Shown piece after piece: positions 27,253 through 37,500 of a DNA stretch of 42,138 bases. This DNA comes from Planctomycetota bacterium. Its GTDB lineage: Bacteria > Planctomycetota > JACQVX01. Position 1 is the first letter of the stretch. Every line of letters begins with the position of its first letter. The DNA lies in the NCBI GenBank assembly GCA_016209495.1, contig JACQVX010000088.1, positions 1 through 42,138 on the forward strand. Reading direction: 5' to 3'. A program made the position numbers and the translations under genes. The notes beneath the pieces are model-generated. The model saw only the letters and a list, made by a program, of their open reading frames with translations, did no database searches and was not told the DNA's origin.

Positions 27253-27420
27253 GACGCCGTATAACAATCACTGACTACATTCGGCCGGCTGCGGCGGCGC
27301 GATGCGTCGTCGCTCGTCGTCGGCACGCGCTCGTGTGGAGATTGCTCCTCCTTGCTCCTAGCCTCGCGCCGCCTCGCTCGGCCTCGGTGTTTCACGCAGT
27401 GATTGTCTTGCGACTCCTAA
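27250..27420. repeat. Imperfect long palindrome / MITE- or REP-like element
   Basis: Perfect arms acaatcactg (27264-27273) and cagtgattgt (27397-27406), with further pairing inside (ggccggctgcggcggcgcgatgc vs gcctcgcgccgcctcgctcggcc). Confidence 0.5.
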
Positions 27421-27815
27421 GGGCGGCCTGGGTCCCTGTCCTGGCGCTGGCCGCGGGCTGCGCCGCCGGTCCGCCGGTCCGGGACCCGGACATCGCCGGG
27501 GCGGTATACGAGCTCGGCCCGCACCCGGTCTATCCCGACCGGGAGCTGACCCTCCCGCTGCAGGGCGTGGACGTCCGCGCCTGTGCGGTCGCGGGCCCCG
27601 AGGCGCCCCTGGCCGCCGGCCGCACGGACTACGCGGGGGGATTCGCCCTGGGGCGCGTCCCGGGCTTCCGCACGGGGACCCGCGTGCGCCTGGAGTTCCG
27701 CAAGGAGGGCTACGAGCCCCAGGACTGGGAGCTGGCCTTCGAGCGGCCGGCCGCCCACCGCGCCTACCGGGTGATCCTCCGCCGCCGCGAGGCCCCGGGG
27801 CCCCCGGGGGAGTAG
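27399..27815 (+). CDS. Small lipoprotein with carboxypeptidase-regulatory/transthyretin-like domain
   Basis: VLALAAGC lipobox; QGVDVRACAV...TDYAGGFALGRVPGFRTGTRVRLEFRKEGYEP; start GTG 27399 or TTG 27408, ORF open from 27225. Confidence 0.6.
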   Translation: MIVLRLLRAAWVPVLALAAGCAAGPPVRDPDIAGAVYELGPHPVYPDRELTLPLQGVDVRACAVAGPEAPLAAGRTDYAGGFALGRVPGFRTGTRVRLEFRKEGYEPQDWELAFERPAAHRAYRVILRRREAPGPPGE

Positions 27816-27817
27816 GC

Positions 27818-29311
27818 ATGCGCATCCTCTACGCCTGCTCCGAGGCCGTCCCCTTCGCCAAGACCGGCGGCCTGGGCGACGTCATGGGGGCCCTCCCCGC
27901 CGCCCTGGAGGCGGCGGGCCACGAGGTCTCGCTGGTGCTGCCCCTCTACCGCAGCGCCTGGGGCTCCGGGGTGGCACTCGCCCCCACGGGCCTGCGCGTC
28001 GCGGTGCCTGTCGGCGGCCGGTCCATGGAGGCCGAGGTCTGGCGCGCCGCCATCCCGGGGACGCGCTCCGGCACCTGCTGGCTCGTCCGCAACGACGCCC
28101 TCTACGACCGCGAGGGGCTCTACGGCGAGGAGGGCGGCGACTACGCGGACAACTGCCTGCGCTTCGTCTTCCTCTCGCGCGCGGTGCTGGAGGTCGCCCG
28201 GGCCCTGGGGCTCGCGCCCCAGGTGGTCCATGCCCACGACTGGCAGACGGCCCTGGTCCCGGTCTACCTGAAGACGATCTACCGGGACGACCCGGGCCTG
28301 GGCGGGGCGGGGACGGTGCTCACGATCCACAACCTGGCCTTCCAGGGCGTATTCTGGCACCTGGACTGGGGGCTCCTCGGACTGGACTGGTCCCACTACA
28401 ACTGGCAGGAGCTCGAGTTCTACCAGCGGATCTGCCTCCTCAAGGGCGGCATCGTCCACGCGGACCGCATCACCACCGTGAGCCCCAGCTACGCCCGGGA
28501 GATCCTCACCCCCCGCTTCGGCTTCAGCCTGGACGGGGTCCTGCGTGACCGGGCCCACCTCCTCAGCGGCATCCTCAACGGCATCGACGACGCCACCTGG
28601 GACCCCTCCCGGGACCCGCACCTGGCGGCCCGCTTCGACCGGGACCGGCTCGATGGCAAGGCCCGCTGCCGGGAGGCCCTCCGCCGTGAGCTGGACCTCC
28701 CCTCCAGGCCGGACATCCCGCTCCTCAGCCTGGTGGGGCGGCTCACGGACCAGAAAGGCATCGACCTCCTCCTGGAGGGCTTCGACGGCCTGGTCCAGAC
28801 CGGCGCCCAGGTGGTCGTCCTGGGGACCGGCTACCCGGAGTTCGAGCGCGCCCTGGCCGAGAGGGCCGAGCGCCACCCGCGCCAGGTGCGGGTCCTCCTG
28901 GGATTCGACGAGCCCAGGGCCCACCGCATCGAGGCCGGCTCGGACATCTTCCTCATGCCCTCCCGCTTCGAGCCCTGCGGGCTGAACCAGCTCTACAGCA
29001 TGCGCTACGGCACCGTCCCGGTGGTCCACGCCACGGGCGGGCTCCGGGACACGGTGGTCCCGGCGACGCCCGACACCCTGCGCGCGGGGACCGCCACGGG
29101 CTTCGCCTTCGAGGAGCCGCGGGCGGAGGCCTTCCTGGAGGCCCTGGGGCAGGCCCTGGCCGCCTGGTCGGACCGGCGGCTCTGGCGGCGCCTGGTCCGC
29201 GCCGGCATGGACCGCGACTCTTCCTGGCGGCAGAGCGCCGCCGCCTACCAGGCCCTCTATGGCCAGGTGTCCCGCCCCAACGGACACCCGCCGGGGGCCC
29301 CGGGGCCGTGA
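27818..29311 (+). CDS. glgA: Glycogen/starch synthase (GT5)
   Basis: MRILYACSEAVPFAKTGGLGDVMGALPAAL, VVHAHDWQTALVPVYLK, GILNGIDDATWDPSRD, MPSRFEPCGLNQLYSMRYGTVPVVHATGGLRDTV. Confidence 0.95.
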   Translation: MRILYACSEAVPFAKTGGLGDVMGALPAALEAAGHEVSLVLPLYRSAWGSGVALAPTGLRVAVPVGGRSMEAEVWRAAIPGTRSGTCWLVRNDALYDREGLYGEEGGDYADNCLRFVFLSRAVLEVARALGLAPQVVHAHDWQTALVPVYLKTIYRDDPGLGGAGTVLTIHNLAFQGVFWHLDWGLLGLDWSHYNWQELEFYQRICLLKGGIVHADRITTVSPSYAREILTPRFGFSLDGVLRDRAHLLSGILNGIDDATWDPSRDPHLAARFDRDRLDGKARCREALRRELDLPSRPDIPLLSLVGRLTDQKGIDLLLEGFDGLVQTGAQVVVLGTGYPEFERALAERAERHPRQVRVLLGFDEPRAHRIEAGSDIFLMPSRFEPCGLNQLYSMRYGTVPVVHATGGLRDTVVPATPDTLRAGTATGFAFEEPRAEAFLEALGQALAAWSDRRLWRRLVRAGMDRDSSWRQSAAAYQALYGQVSRPNGHPPGAPGP

Positions 29312-31497
29312 CCTCGGCGGGCGGGCGCCCCTCTGTCCACCTGGTCCTGGCCCTCCACTGCCACCAGCCCCTGGGCAACTTCGAACAGGTCTTCGAGGAG
29401 GCCTACGCCCGGTCCTACCTCCCCATGCTGGAGGTCCTGGAGCGGCACCCCGCCTTGCCCGTCAGCCTCCACTACTCCGGCTGCCTCCTGGAGTGGATCG
29501 AGGCCCGCCACCCCGACTACCTGGACCGCCTCTCGCGCGGCGTGGCGGCGGGTCGCTTCGAGATGCTGGGCGGAGGCCACTACGAGCCCGTCCTCACCAT
29601 GCTCCCGGAGCGGGACCGGGAGGGCCAGCTCCGCCGCCTCTCCGAGTGGCTGGGACGGCGCCTGGGCGAGCGACCCACCGGGATGTGGCTCACCGAGCGG
29701 GTCTGGGAGCAGTGCCTGGCCAGCTCCGTGGCCCGCGCCGGGCTCCGCTATACCCTGGTGGACGAGTCCCATTTCCGCCTGGCGGGGCTCTCGCCGGAGC
29801 GCCTCGTCGGCCCCTTCCTCACCGAGGACCAGGGGGAGCTCCTCCGGGTGCTCCCCATCGACGAGCGGCTGCGCTACCTCATCCCCTTCCACGAGCCCGA
29901 GGAGGTCGTGGCCCACCTGGAGGCCCTGGCGCGGCGCCAACCGGGGGCCCTGGCGGTCTACGGGGACGACGGCGAGAAGTTCGGGGTCTGGCCGCGCACC
30001 TACGAACGGGTCTACGCCCAGGGCTGGCTGGAGCGGTTCCTGGCCCTGCTGGAGCGGGAGGGGTCCTGGCTGCGCGTGCTCCTGGCCGGCGAGGCGGTGC
30101 GCCGCCTCCCGCCGGCCGGCAAGGTCTACCTCCCGGACTCCTCCTACCACGAGATGAACGAGTGGACCCTCCCGCTGGAGGAGCAGGGGGAGCGCCAGCG
30201 CATGGCGCGCGAGCCCTGGTTCGCCCAGGTGCGCGGGCGGCTGCGCGGCGGCTCCTGGCGCTCCTTCCGCACCCGCTACCCGGAGGCCGAGCTGCTCTAC
30301 GGTCGCACCCTCTACGTGGGCGAGCGGCTGCGGGAGGCCCGCGGCCGCCTGGGCGCCGGGGACGCCCTGCTCGAGGAGGCCGAGCGGGAGCACTACCGCT
30401 CCCAGTGCAACTGTCCGTACTGGCACGGGGTCTTCGGGGGGCTCTACCTCCCGCACCTGCGCGGGGCGGTGCAGGCCCATGCCATCCGCGCGGACCTCCT
30501 CCTGGACCGCGCCCTGGGCACCACGTATCCGGCCCTGGAGGTCCTGGACCTGGATCGGGACGGCCACGAGGAGGTCCTGATATCGAACGCGGAGATCAAG
30601 CTCGGCCTGAAACCCCACCAGGGCGGGTCGCTCTACGCCCTGGATTGCCGTCCCGGGGGCTCGAACCTGGTGGACACCCTGGCCCGGCGCCGCGAGGCCT
30701 ACCACGACCGCGTGGCCTCCGCCACGGTCCTGGGGCGCGCGGACGGGGGTGGCGCCCGCACGATCCACGACGCCGAGCCGGCCAAGGAGGCCGACCTGGC
30801 GAGCCACCTGTTCTACGACGCCCTTCCACGCTGGTGCCTCCTGGACCGCGTCTCGGCGGACTCGCCGAGCGCCGAACGGTCGCGTCGGGGCGAGCTGGAC
30901 GACCCGGGGGGATTCAGCTCCGGGAACTACGCCCTGCGCGCGACCCAGGACGAGGGGGCCGTCCGGCTGGCCCTGACGCGGCAGGCGCGGGTGGAGGGGA
31001 CGGAGCTGCGCCTGGAGAAGACGCTGGAGCTGCCCGCCGAGGGCGGCCGGGTCGCCATCGGGTACGCGTTGTGGAACCTGGGCCCCGACGCCTGGGCCTT
31101 CATCCTCGCCACGGAATTCAACCTCGCCATGCAGGCGGGAGACGCCCCGGACCGCTACTACCGCGACCCCCGTGGGGCCGGGCTGGGGCGCATGTCCCTG
31201 GTCGCGGACCTGGTGGGGCTGGGGGGACTCGACCTCGTGGACGAATGGCGGCGGCTGGAGGTGCGGCTCCGTTTCTCACGCTCGGCAGGGATCGCCTTGC
31301 ACCCGGTCGAGACCGTGTCCCGCTCCGAGGCGGGCTTCGAGCGCGTCTACCAGGGTTCGGCCGTGATCCCCCACTGGAGGGTGGCGCTCGCCCCGGGCCA
31401 GGAATGGCAGCTCTCCATGACCCTGGAGGTGGCCACGCCGGGTCAGGAGCCACGGTCCACCTCCGGGACAGGGACGGCGGCGCACCCCGGGGTGTAG
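29308..31497 (+). CDS. Glycoside hydrolase family 57 (alpha-amylase/4-alpha-glucanotransferase type, DUF1925/1926-like C-terminus)
   Basis: LALHCHQPLGNFEQVFEEAY, GMWLTERVWEQ (motif with nucleophile Glu), VYGDDGEKFGVWPRTYE (Asp motif), QCNCPYWHGVFGGLYLPHLR; GTG start. Confidence 0.9.
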   Translation: MTSAGGRPSVHLVLALHCHQPLGNFEQVFEEAYARSYLPMLEVLERHPALPVSLHYSGCLLEWIEARHPDYLDRLSRGVAAGRFEMLGGGHYEPVLTMLPERDREGQLRRLSEWLGRRLGERPTGMWLTERVWEQCLASSVARAGLRYTLVDESHFRLAGLSPERLVGPFLTEDQGELLRVLPIDERLRYLIPFHEPEEVVAHLEALARRQPGALAVYGDDGEKFGVWPRTYERVYAQGWLERFLALLEREGSWLRVLLAGEAVRRLPPAGKVYLPDSSYHEMNEWTLPLEEQGERQRMAREPWFAQVRGRLRGGSWRSFRTRYPEAELLYGRTLYVGERLREARGRLGAGDALLEEAEREHYRSQCNCPYWHGVFGGLYLPHLRGAVQAHAIRADLLLDRALGTTYPALEVLDLDRDGHEEVLISNAEIKLGLKPHQGGSLYALDCRPGGSNLVDTLARRREAYHDRVASATVLGRADGGGARTIHDAEPAKEADLASHLFYDALPRWCLLDRVSADSPSAERSRRGELDDPGGFSSGNYALRATQDEGAVRLALTRQARVEGTELRLEKTLELPAEGGRVAIGYALWNLGPDAWAFILATEFNLAMQAGDAPDRYYRDPRGAGLGRMSLVADLVGLGGLDLVDEWRRLEVRLRFSRSAGIALHPVETVSRSEAGFERVYQGSAVIPHWRVALAPGQEWQLSMTLEVATPGQEPRSTSGTGTAAHPGV

Positions 31498-31512
31498 CGC
31501 CCGTTCCAGCCC

Positions 31513-34500
31513 TCAGGGCCCATATCGCCCGAAGCGGATGGCCCCCTCCACCGTCACCGTGGAGCGCGCGGGCGGGGAGAGGTTGCTCCAGGCGTCCTGG
31601 GCCACCGCCTCCAGGTCATAGGCCCCGGGCTCCACCGTGCCCCCGGACTCGTCGCGGCCGTCCCAGACCAGGACCGCCGAGCCGTCCGCGGAGGGCCGCC
31701 CCGTCAGGGTGCGTACCCGGCGGCCGGCACGTCCCACCACGACCCGGGCGGCCCGCACGACCCCGTCGTCCTCCACCCCGAGGGAGACGAGCGTCGTGTC
31801 GGAGCGGCCGTCGCCGTCCGGGCTGAAGGGTGAGGGGGCCACCGAGAGGCCCACCACGCGAGGCGCCAGGACGTCGGGCACGGCGCCGAGGAGGAAGGAG
31901 AAGTCGTCCGCCGGACCCGAGGGGAGGCCGTCCAGGTCCCCGTCCAGGGGGTTCCCGTCCGGATCGGCCAGGGTGTGCCGCAGGGTGAGGGTGTAGACCT
32001 CGGCGCCCACGTCCAGGGCCGCCCCGGGCCGGAGCGTGACCCGCGAGCGGGCCGGGTCGTAGCCCAGCTCGCCACCCACCGCGCCGGACAGGCTCCCGGT
32101 GAGCACCACGGAGGAAAGGTCCACGCGGCCCGCGTCCAGGGGCTCGCTGAACTCGGCCCAGAGTTCGAGGGGCGCCTCCTCCAGGTGGCCCCCTGGACCG
32201 AAGGCCACGACCACCGGCATGACCCCGTCCCCCCGGAGCTCGACCGCGGCGCCGCCTGCCGCCGCGCCCTCCACCGACTCGACCCACACCCGGGCCGTCC
32301 CGGCCCGCCGGCCCGAGCGCAGGCCGAAGCGCAGTTGCCCGCCCGCCGAGGGCACCTGCACACCGGGGCGCGCGGGGTCGGCGTCCGGGGCCAGGACCGT
32401 CCCCAGGGTGGCCGCCACGGTGTAGGCGTGGCCGTCCAGGACCGGCCGGCCCTGGCAGTCCGTGAGGGGTCCCGCCACGAGGGCCGACTCCGCCACCCCG
32501 TCCGCGGGGATGGCCGCGGGCGCCGCCACGAGCCGGATGGGCCCCGCCGGGTCCTCCCCCCGCGAGCCCACGTGGACCGTCCGCGTGGCCGAGTGGGCCC
32601 AGCCCAGCGAGTCCACGACCGTGAGGCGGACGGGGTGGATCCCCGGCCGCGTGAAGCGGACAGGGGGCGGGGTGGGGCCGTCGTGGTCCACCGCGCCGTC
32701 GGCGTCCAGGTCCCAGAGGTAGCTCACGAGGACGGCCGGGGCCTCGGTCCACGAACGGTCCCCGCTCGCCTCCACCGGGTCGCCCAGGCAGGCCACCTCC
32801 CGGTCCAGGTCCATGATCGCCCGCGGGGGGTCCGAGGTGAACTGGACCGTGCCCGAGACCTCCAGGAGGGCCGTGGCGCTCGTCTCCGAGAGGCTCACCG
32901 TCACGGCCTCGGTGCTCCCGTTGTTGGTGACGGTCACCGTGGCGCTCGCCACCCCGCTCGCCAGGGAGACGGGGCCGCCGGCCACGGCACCGGAGCCCGA
33001 GGCCGAGACCGTGGCCGCGTAGGCCGGGTGGCTGGCCTGCGGGTTCCCGCTGGAGTCCTGCACCTCCACGGTGACCACCACGCTGTCGGTCTTGAAGGGG
33101 GCCGCCTCCGAGGCCGAGCGCACCACCACCCGCTGGGCGGGCCCCGTCACCGTGACGCCCGAGATCGTCCCGGCGAGGGCCGCGCCCGAGAGGTCGGTGG
33201 CCGTCACCGAGCGCTCGCCCTCGGTGCGGAGCACCAGCCCGCCGGAGAAGGTATGGCGGCCGGCGTCCGCCGGGACGAAGGCGTAGTCGGCGGGGAGCGT
33301 CGCGGCGGGGTCCGAGGAGGAGAGACGCACCGTCCCGGCGTATCCCGCGGCCACCGTCCCCGAGATGGTGCGGGCGGTGACCGTGAGGTCCGAGGCGGAG
33401 CCCAGGGCGTAGGGGTCGGCCACGCCCGAGAGCTCCAGGCGGTACGCCGAGGACTCCACCACCGTGATCCCGTCGCGGACCCCGCTCAGGCCGGCGTCGT
33501 CCCGGTCGGTGGCCGTGAGGGACTTCTCGCCCGCGGTGGCGAACGAGAGCCCCGTGGCGAGGGTGGCCACCCCGCCCACCAGGGCGGTATCCGGGGGGAG
33601 CGTGGCGCCGGCGTCGTCGGAGCGGAAGCGGACGGTGCCGGCGTAGTCCGAGGCCGTGGCCCCCGTGGCGGTGCGCGCGGTGACCGTGAGCCCCGTGGCC
33701 GCGCCCCGGTTCAGGGGGTCCGTCACACCGGAGACCTCCAGGCGCACGGCCGGCGCGGAGGACCAGCGCACCGCCAGGCCCCCCGTCCGGCCGGAGGCGG
33801 TGGCCGTGATGGTGACCGGGCCCTCGACTGCCGTGTCCGTCACCCGCACCAGGGCCTCGCCGCCGCTCCACGCGGTCCCCGCCAGGGTGGCGGTCCCGTC
33901 CAGGGCATCGCCCACGCCGGCCCCCGCGTAGCGCACGTTTCCGCCGGCGGCGGCCCCGCCCTGGGAGATCGCCGCCGGTTGGTTGAAGGTCGTCACCGTG
34001 TTGCCCTGCGCGTCCAGGGCCCGGAGCCTGAGCGAGGTGGCGGTCCCCGCGAGGACCTGCGTCGCACCCGTCACCGCGAAGCGGTCCAGGGCCCCCGGGT
34101 CCACGGTGTAGGCCACGGTGGCCCCCGCGATCCCGTCGGCGGCGACGGCGACCTCGAAGCGCCCGGCCAGGTTGTCGGCGTAGGTGAAGCTGCCGCTCGA
34201 GACGAACTGCAGCGCCAGCTCCGCGGGCACGAAGGCCTTGCCGGACCCGGTGGAGGTGGAGGAGGGCCGGACCCGGATGGTGGCGTCCGGCGAGAAGGCG
34301 GGCGAGAGGTGGGCCGCGTCGTGGAGCTCCACCGTGAAGGGGCCGGAGGTCGCCCCCGCGGTGACGGAGGCGGGGACGACGGTGAGGTGGAGGTGGTCCA
34401 CCTCGCCACCGCCCCCCGCCACGAAACCCGCCACGGCGGTGGAGGTCACGGTGAGGCCCGCCGTGGAGTCCCTGGCGGTGACCGTCTTGTCGCCGGTGGT

Positions 34501-37500
34501 GGTGGAGCGAAGACGCGCCGCCACGCGGCCGCCGGCGTCGGTGGTCCCCACGGCCACCTCGGCGTTCGCGGCGACCCCCTCGATGCGGTCCGTGGCGCCC
34601 CCCGTCGTGAGGGTGACCGGGCGGCCCGGCACCGGGTTGGAGAAGGCGTCCCGGAGGACCACGGTGACGGTGGCCTCGTCCAGGCCGTTCGCCACCACGT
34701 TCGCCCTGGGGCTCGCGGCCGTCGAGGAGGCGACCGCGTCCACGGCCCCGGGGCTCACGGTGTAGGGCGTGGTGGCCGAGGCCAGGCCGCCCGCCGAGGC
34801 CGCGAGGGTGAAGCCCCCGGCCTTGCGGTCGGTGTAGGTGAAGCTGCCGCTGGACTGGCCCGTCTCGATGCGGAGCGAGGCGGGCGTGAAGGCGGCCGCC
34901 GCGCCGCCGGAGTCCGTGGAGAGCGAGACCTGGAGGGCCGCCCCGGTCGCCGCCACCGGGGCGTGGCCGGCCCCGTGCAGCTCCAGGGTGAAGGCCCCGG
35001 AGGTCTGACCCGCCGTGATGGCGGCGGGGACGGTCACGAGATGCAGGTGGTCCACGGCGGTCGAGACGAAGGACACGTCCGCCGGCGAGCGGAGGTCCAC
35101 CCCGTCGGGCAGGTCCCGGGCGAAGACGGAGAGGCGTCCCGGGACGCCGCTGCGCACCGCGCCGGAGGTCCCCCCGGCGGCATCGGTGGCGACGGTGGGC
35201 TGCACCAGGCTCCCTCCGGCGGCGGAGAGCGCCACGTCCTTCCCTGCCACGGCGTTCCCGAAGGCGTCCCGCAGGGTGACCGCGAGGGTGGCGAAGGCGG
35301 AGCCGTCGGCGGGGACATTGCCGGCCGGAGAGGCCTCCACCGTGGAACGCTCCGGGTCCACCGCCGCCGGGACCACCACCAGGGTCGCCCCCACGGTGGC
35401 GCCGGAGACCGAGGCGGAGGTCGCGGAGATGAGGGGACTCCCGGCCAGCGTGTCGGTCGCGGTGAAGCTCGTGGACGAGCCGCCCGCCGGCAGGGTCACC
35501 GTGGCGCCGGGGCTGAAAGACACCCGACCCGTGGACGTGCTCGCGAGCGACGCCACCAGGTCGTTGGCCAGGACCACCGGGGCATGGGCCGCGTCGTGGG
35601 CCGCCAGGGTGAAGGCCCCGGAGGCCACCCCCGCCGCGACGGCGCCCGGCGCCACCAGGTGCAGGTGGTCCACCGGGTCGCTCGCGGCCACGAAGCGCAC
35701 CGGAACCTGGGCGGCCAGGGCCACGCCGCCCCCGGTGGCCCCCACCGTAAAGAGGCCCGCGGTGCCGCTCTTCAGGCTGCCCGTGGCGCGGCCCGCCACG
35801 TCCGTGGCGCCGCCGGGCTGCGTCGGGGTCCCGCCCGTCGTGGAGAGGACGACCGCCTGGCCGCTCACCGGGTTGTCGAACCCGTCCCGGACCGTCACGG
35901 TGAGGGTGCTGGCGGCGACCCCGTCGGCGGCCAGGTTGGCCGAGGGCGAGGCGGCCACCGAGGAGCGCGCCGCGCTCACGCCGGAGGCCGCCACCGTGTG
36001 GGCGGCCCCGACCGTGGCCCCGGCGACCCCCGGGGCCGAGCCGGACAGGGTGTAGGCCCCGGCCCGCTCGTCCCGGTAGCGGAGGCTCGCCTGGGACTGG
36101 CCCGCCGGGATGGCCACGGTGGAGGTCGGGAGGAAGGCGGCCGCCGCCCCGGGGGAGGTGGTGGAGAGGGACACGGGGAGTTCGGCGTCCACGTTCACGG
36201 CGGCGTGGGCCGCCGTGTGGGCCGTCACCGTGAAGACCCCGGAGGCCTGACCCGCCACCGAGGCCCCGGGGCTGGCCGAGAGGTGCAGGTGGTCCACGGT
36301 GTTGGCCGCGCCCACGAAGCGGACCTGGGCCTGGGCGGCCAGGGCCACCGCGTCGGTGGTGTCGGTGGCGCCCACCGTCGCGGTCCCCGCGGAGCCGCGG
36401 GCCACGGTCCCCGCGGCCGACCCCGCCGCGTCGGTGACGGTGGCGGGCTGGGTCACGATCGCCCCCGGGGCCGCGAGGGTGACGGTGCGCCCGGGCACAG
36501 GGTTCCCCAGGGCGTCCCGCAGGACCACGGTGACGGAGCTCGCCGTGACCCCGTCGGCGGGGACGTTGTTCGCCGGCGAGGCCGACACCGTGGAGGCCGC
36601 GGCGTCCACGGTGCCCGGGGCCACGGTGTAGGAGGCCGTGCCCGAGGTGGCGCCCGCGGTGCCGGCCGTCAGGGTGAAGGTCCCCGCGCGGCGGTCGCTG
36701 TAGCGGAATCGCGCCTGGCTCGCCCCCGCGGGGATGGTGAGGCTCGCCGAGGGCAGGAAGGTGGCGGGGCCCGCGGAGGTGGTGGAGAGGCTCACCGGCC
36801 GCGGGGCCCCCTGGACCACGGGGTTGCCCAGGGCGTCCCGCGCCTCCACGACGAACTCGCCGCTCGTCTGACCGGCCTGGACGGGCGCGGCCACCGAGGC
36901 GAAGGCCAGGCGGTCCAGGGCCACGAATCCCACGGTCGGCGTCGTGGCGAGGGCCGTCCCCGTGGCCACCTCCCGGGCGGTCACGGTCTTGGCCTCGGCC
37001 ACGGTGCTCCGCAGCCGGCCCTCGATCCGGCCCGCGCCGTCGGTGAAACCGGCCAGGGTCACCGGACCGTTCCCCAGGGTGGATGCGACCTGGTTGCCGG
37101 TCCCCGTCACCTCCAGGGAGACCTGCCGCCCCGGGATCGGATTCGACCGCGCATCGCGCAGGGTCACCGTGACGGTGCTGGCCTGGACGGAGTCCGCCAG
37201 GACGCCGGTGGCGGGGCTCGCGGTCACGGTGCTCTGGGAGGGGCTGAAGCCCCCGGGGACGAAGCCCAGGGTGAGCGTCCGCGAGAGGGTGCGCCCCTCC
37301 GTCTCGTCGCGGGCGGTCACGGTCTTGGCCTCGGCCACGGTGCTCGTGTAGGCGCCCGAAAGGGTCCCCGAGGCATCGGTCGTCCCGGCCAGCAGGGTGG
37401 GGCCGCCCCCGGCGGCGCCCGCCAGGGCGTTTCCCGTCCCCGTGGCGGCGAGGGAGACCTGGTGGCCCCGCACCGGGTTCCCGAGGGCGTCCCGCAGGGT

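Noticed and set aside
27225-27398. Upstream extension of the lipoprotein ORF to 27225
   Set aside because: Would run through the palindrome and overlap the upstream gene; the lipobox at VLALAAGC fits a start at 27399/27408.
27250-27420. Integron attC site or IS element end
   Set aside because: The hairpin is suggestive, but I could not match attC core sites confidently and no transposase or integrase is nearby; kept only as an unclassified palindrome.
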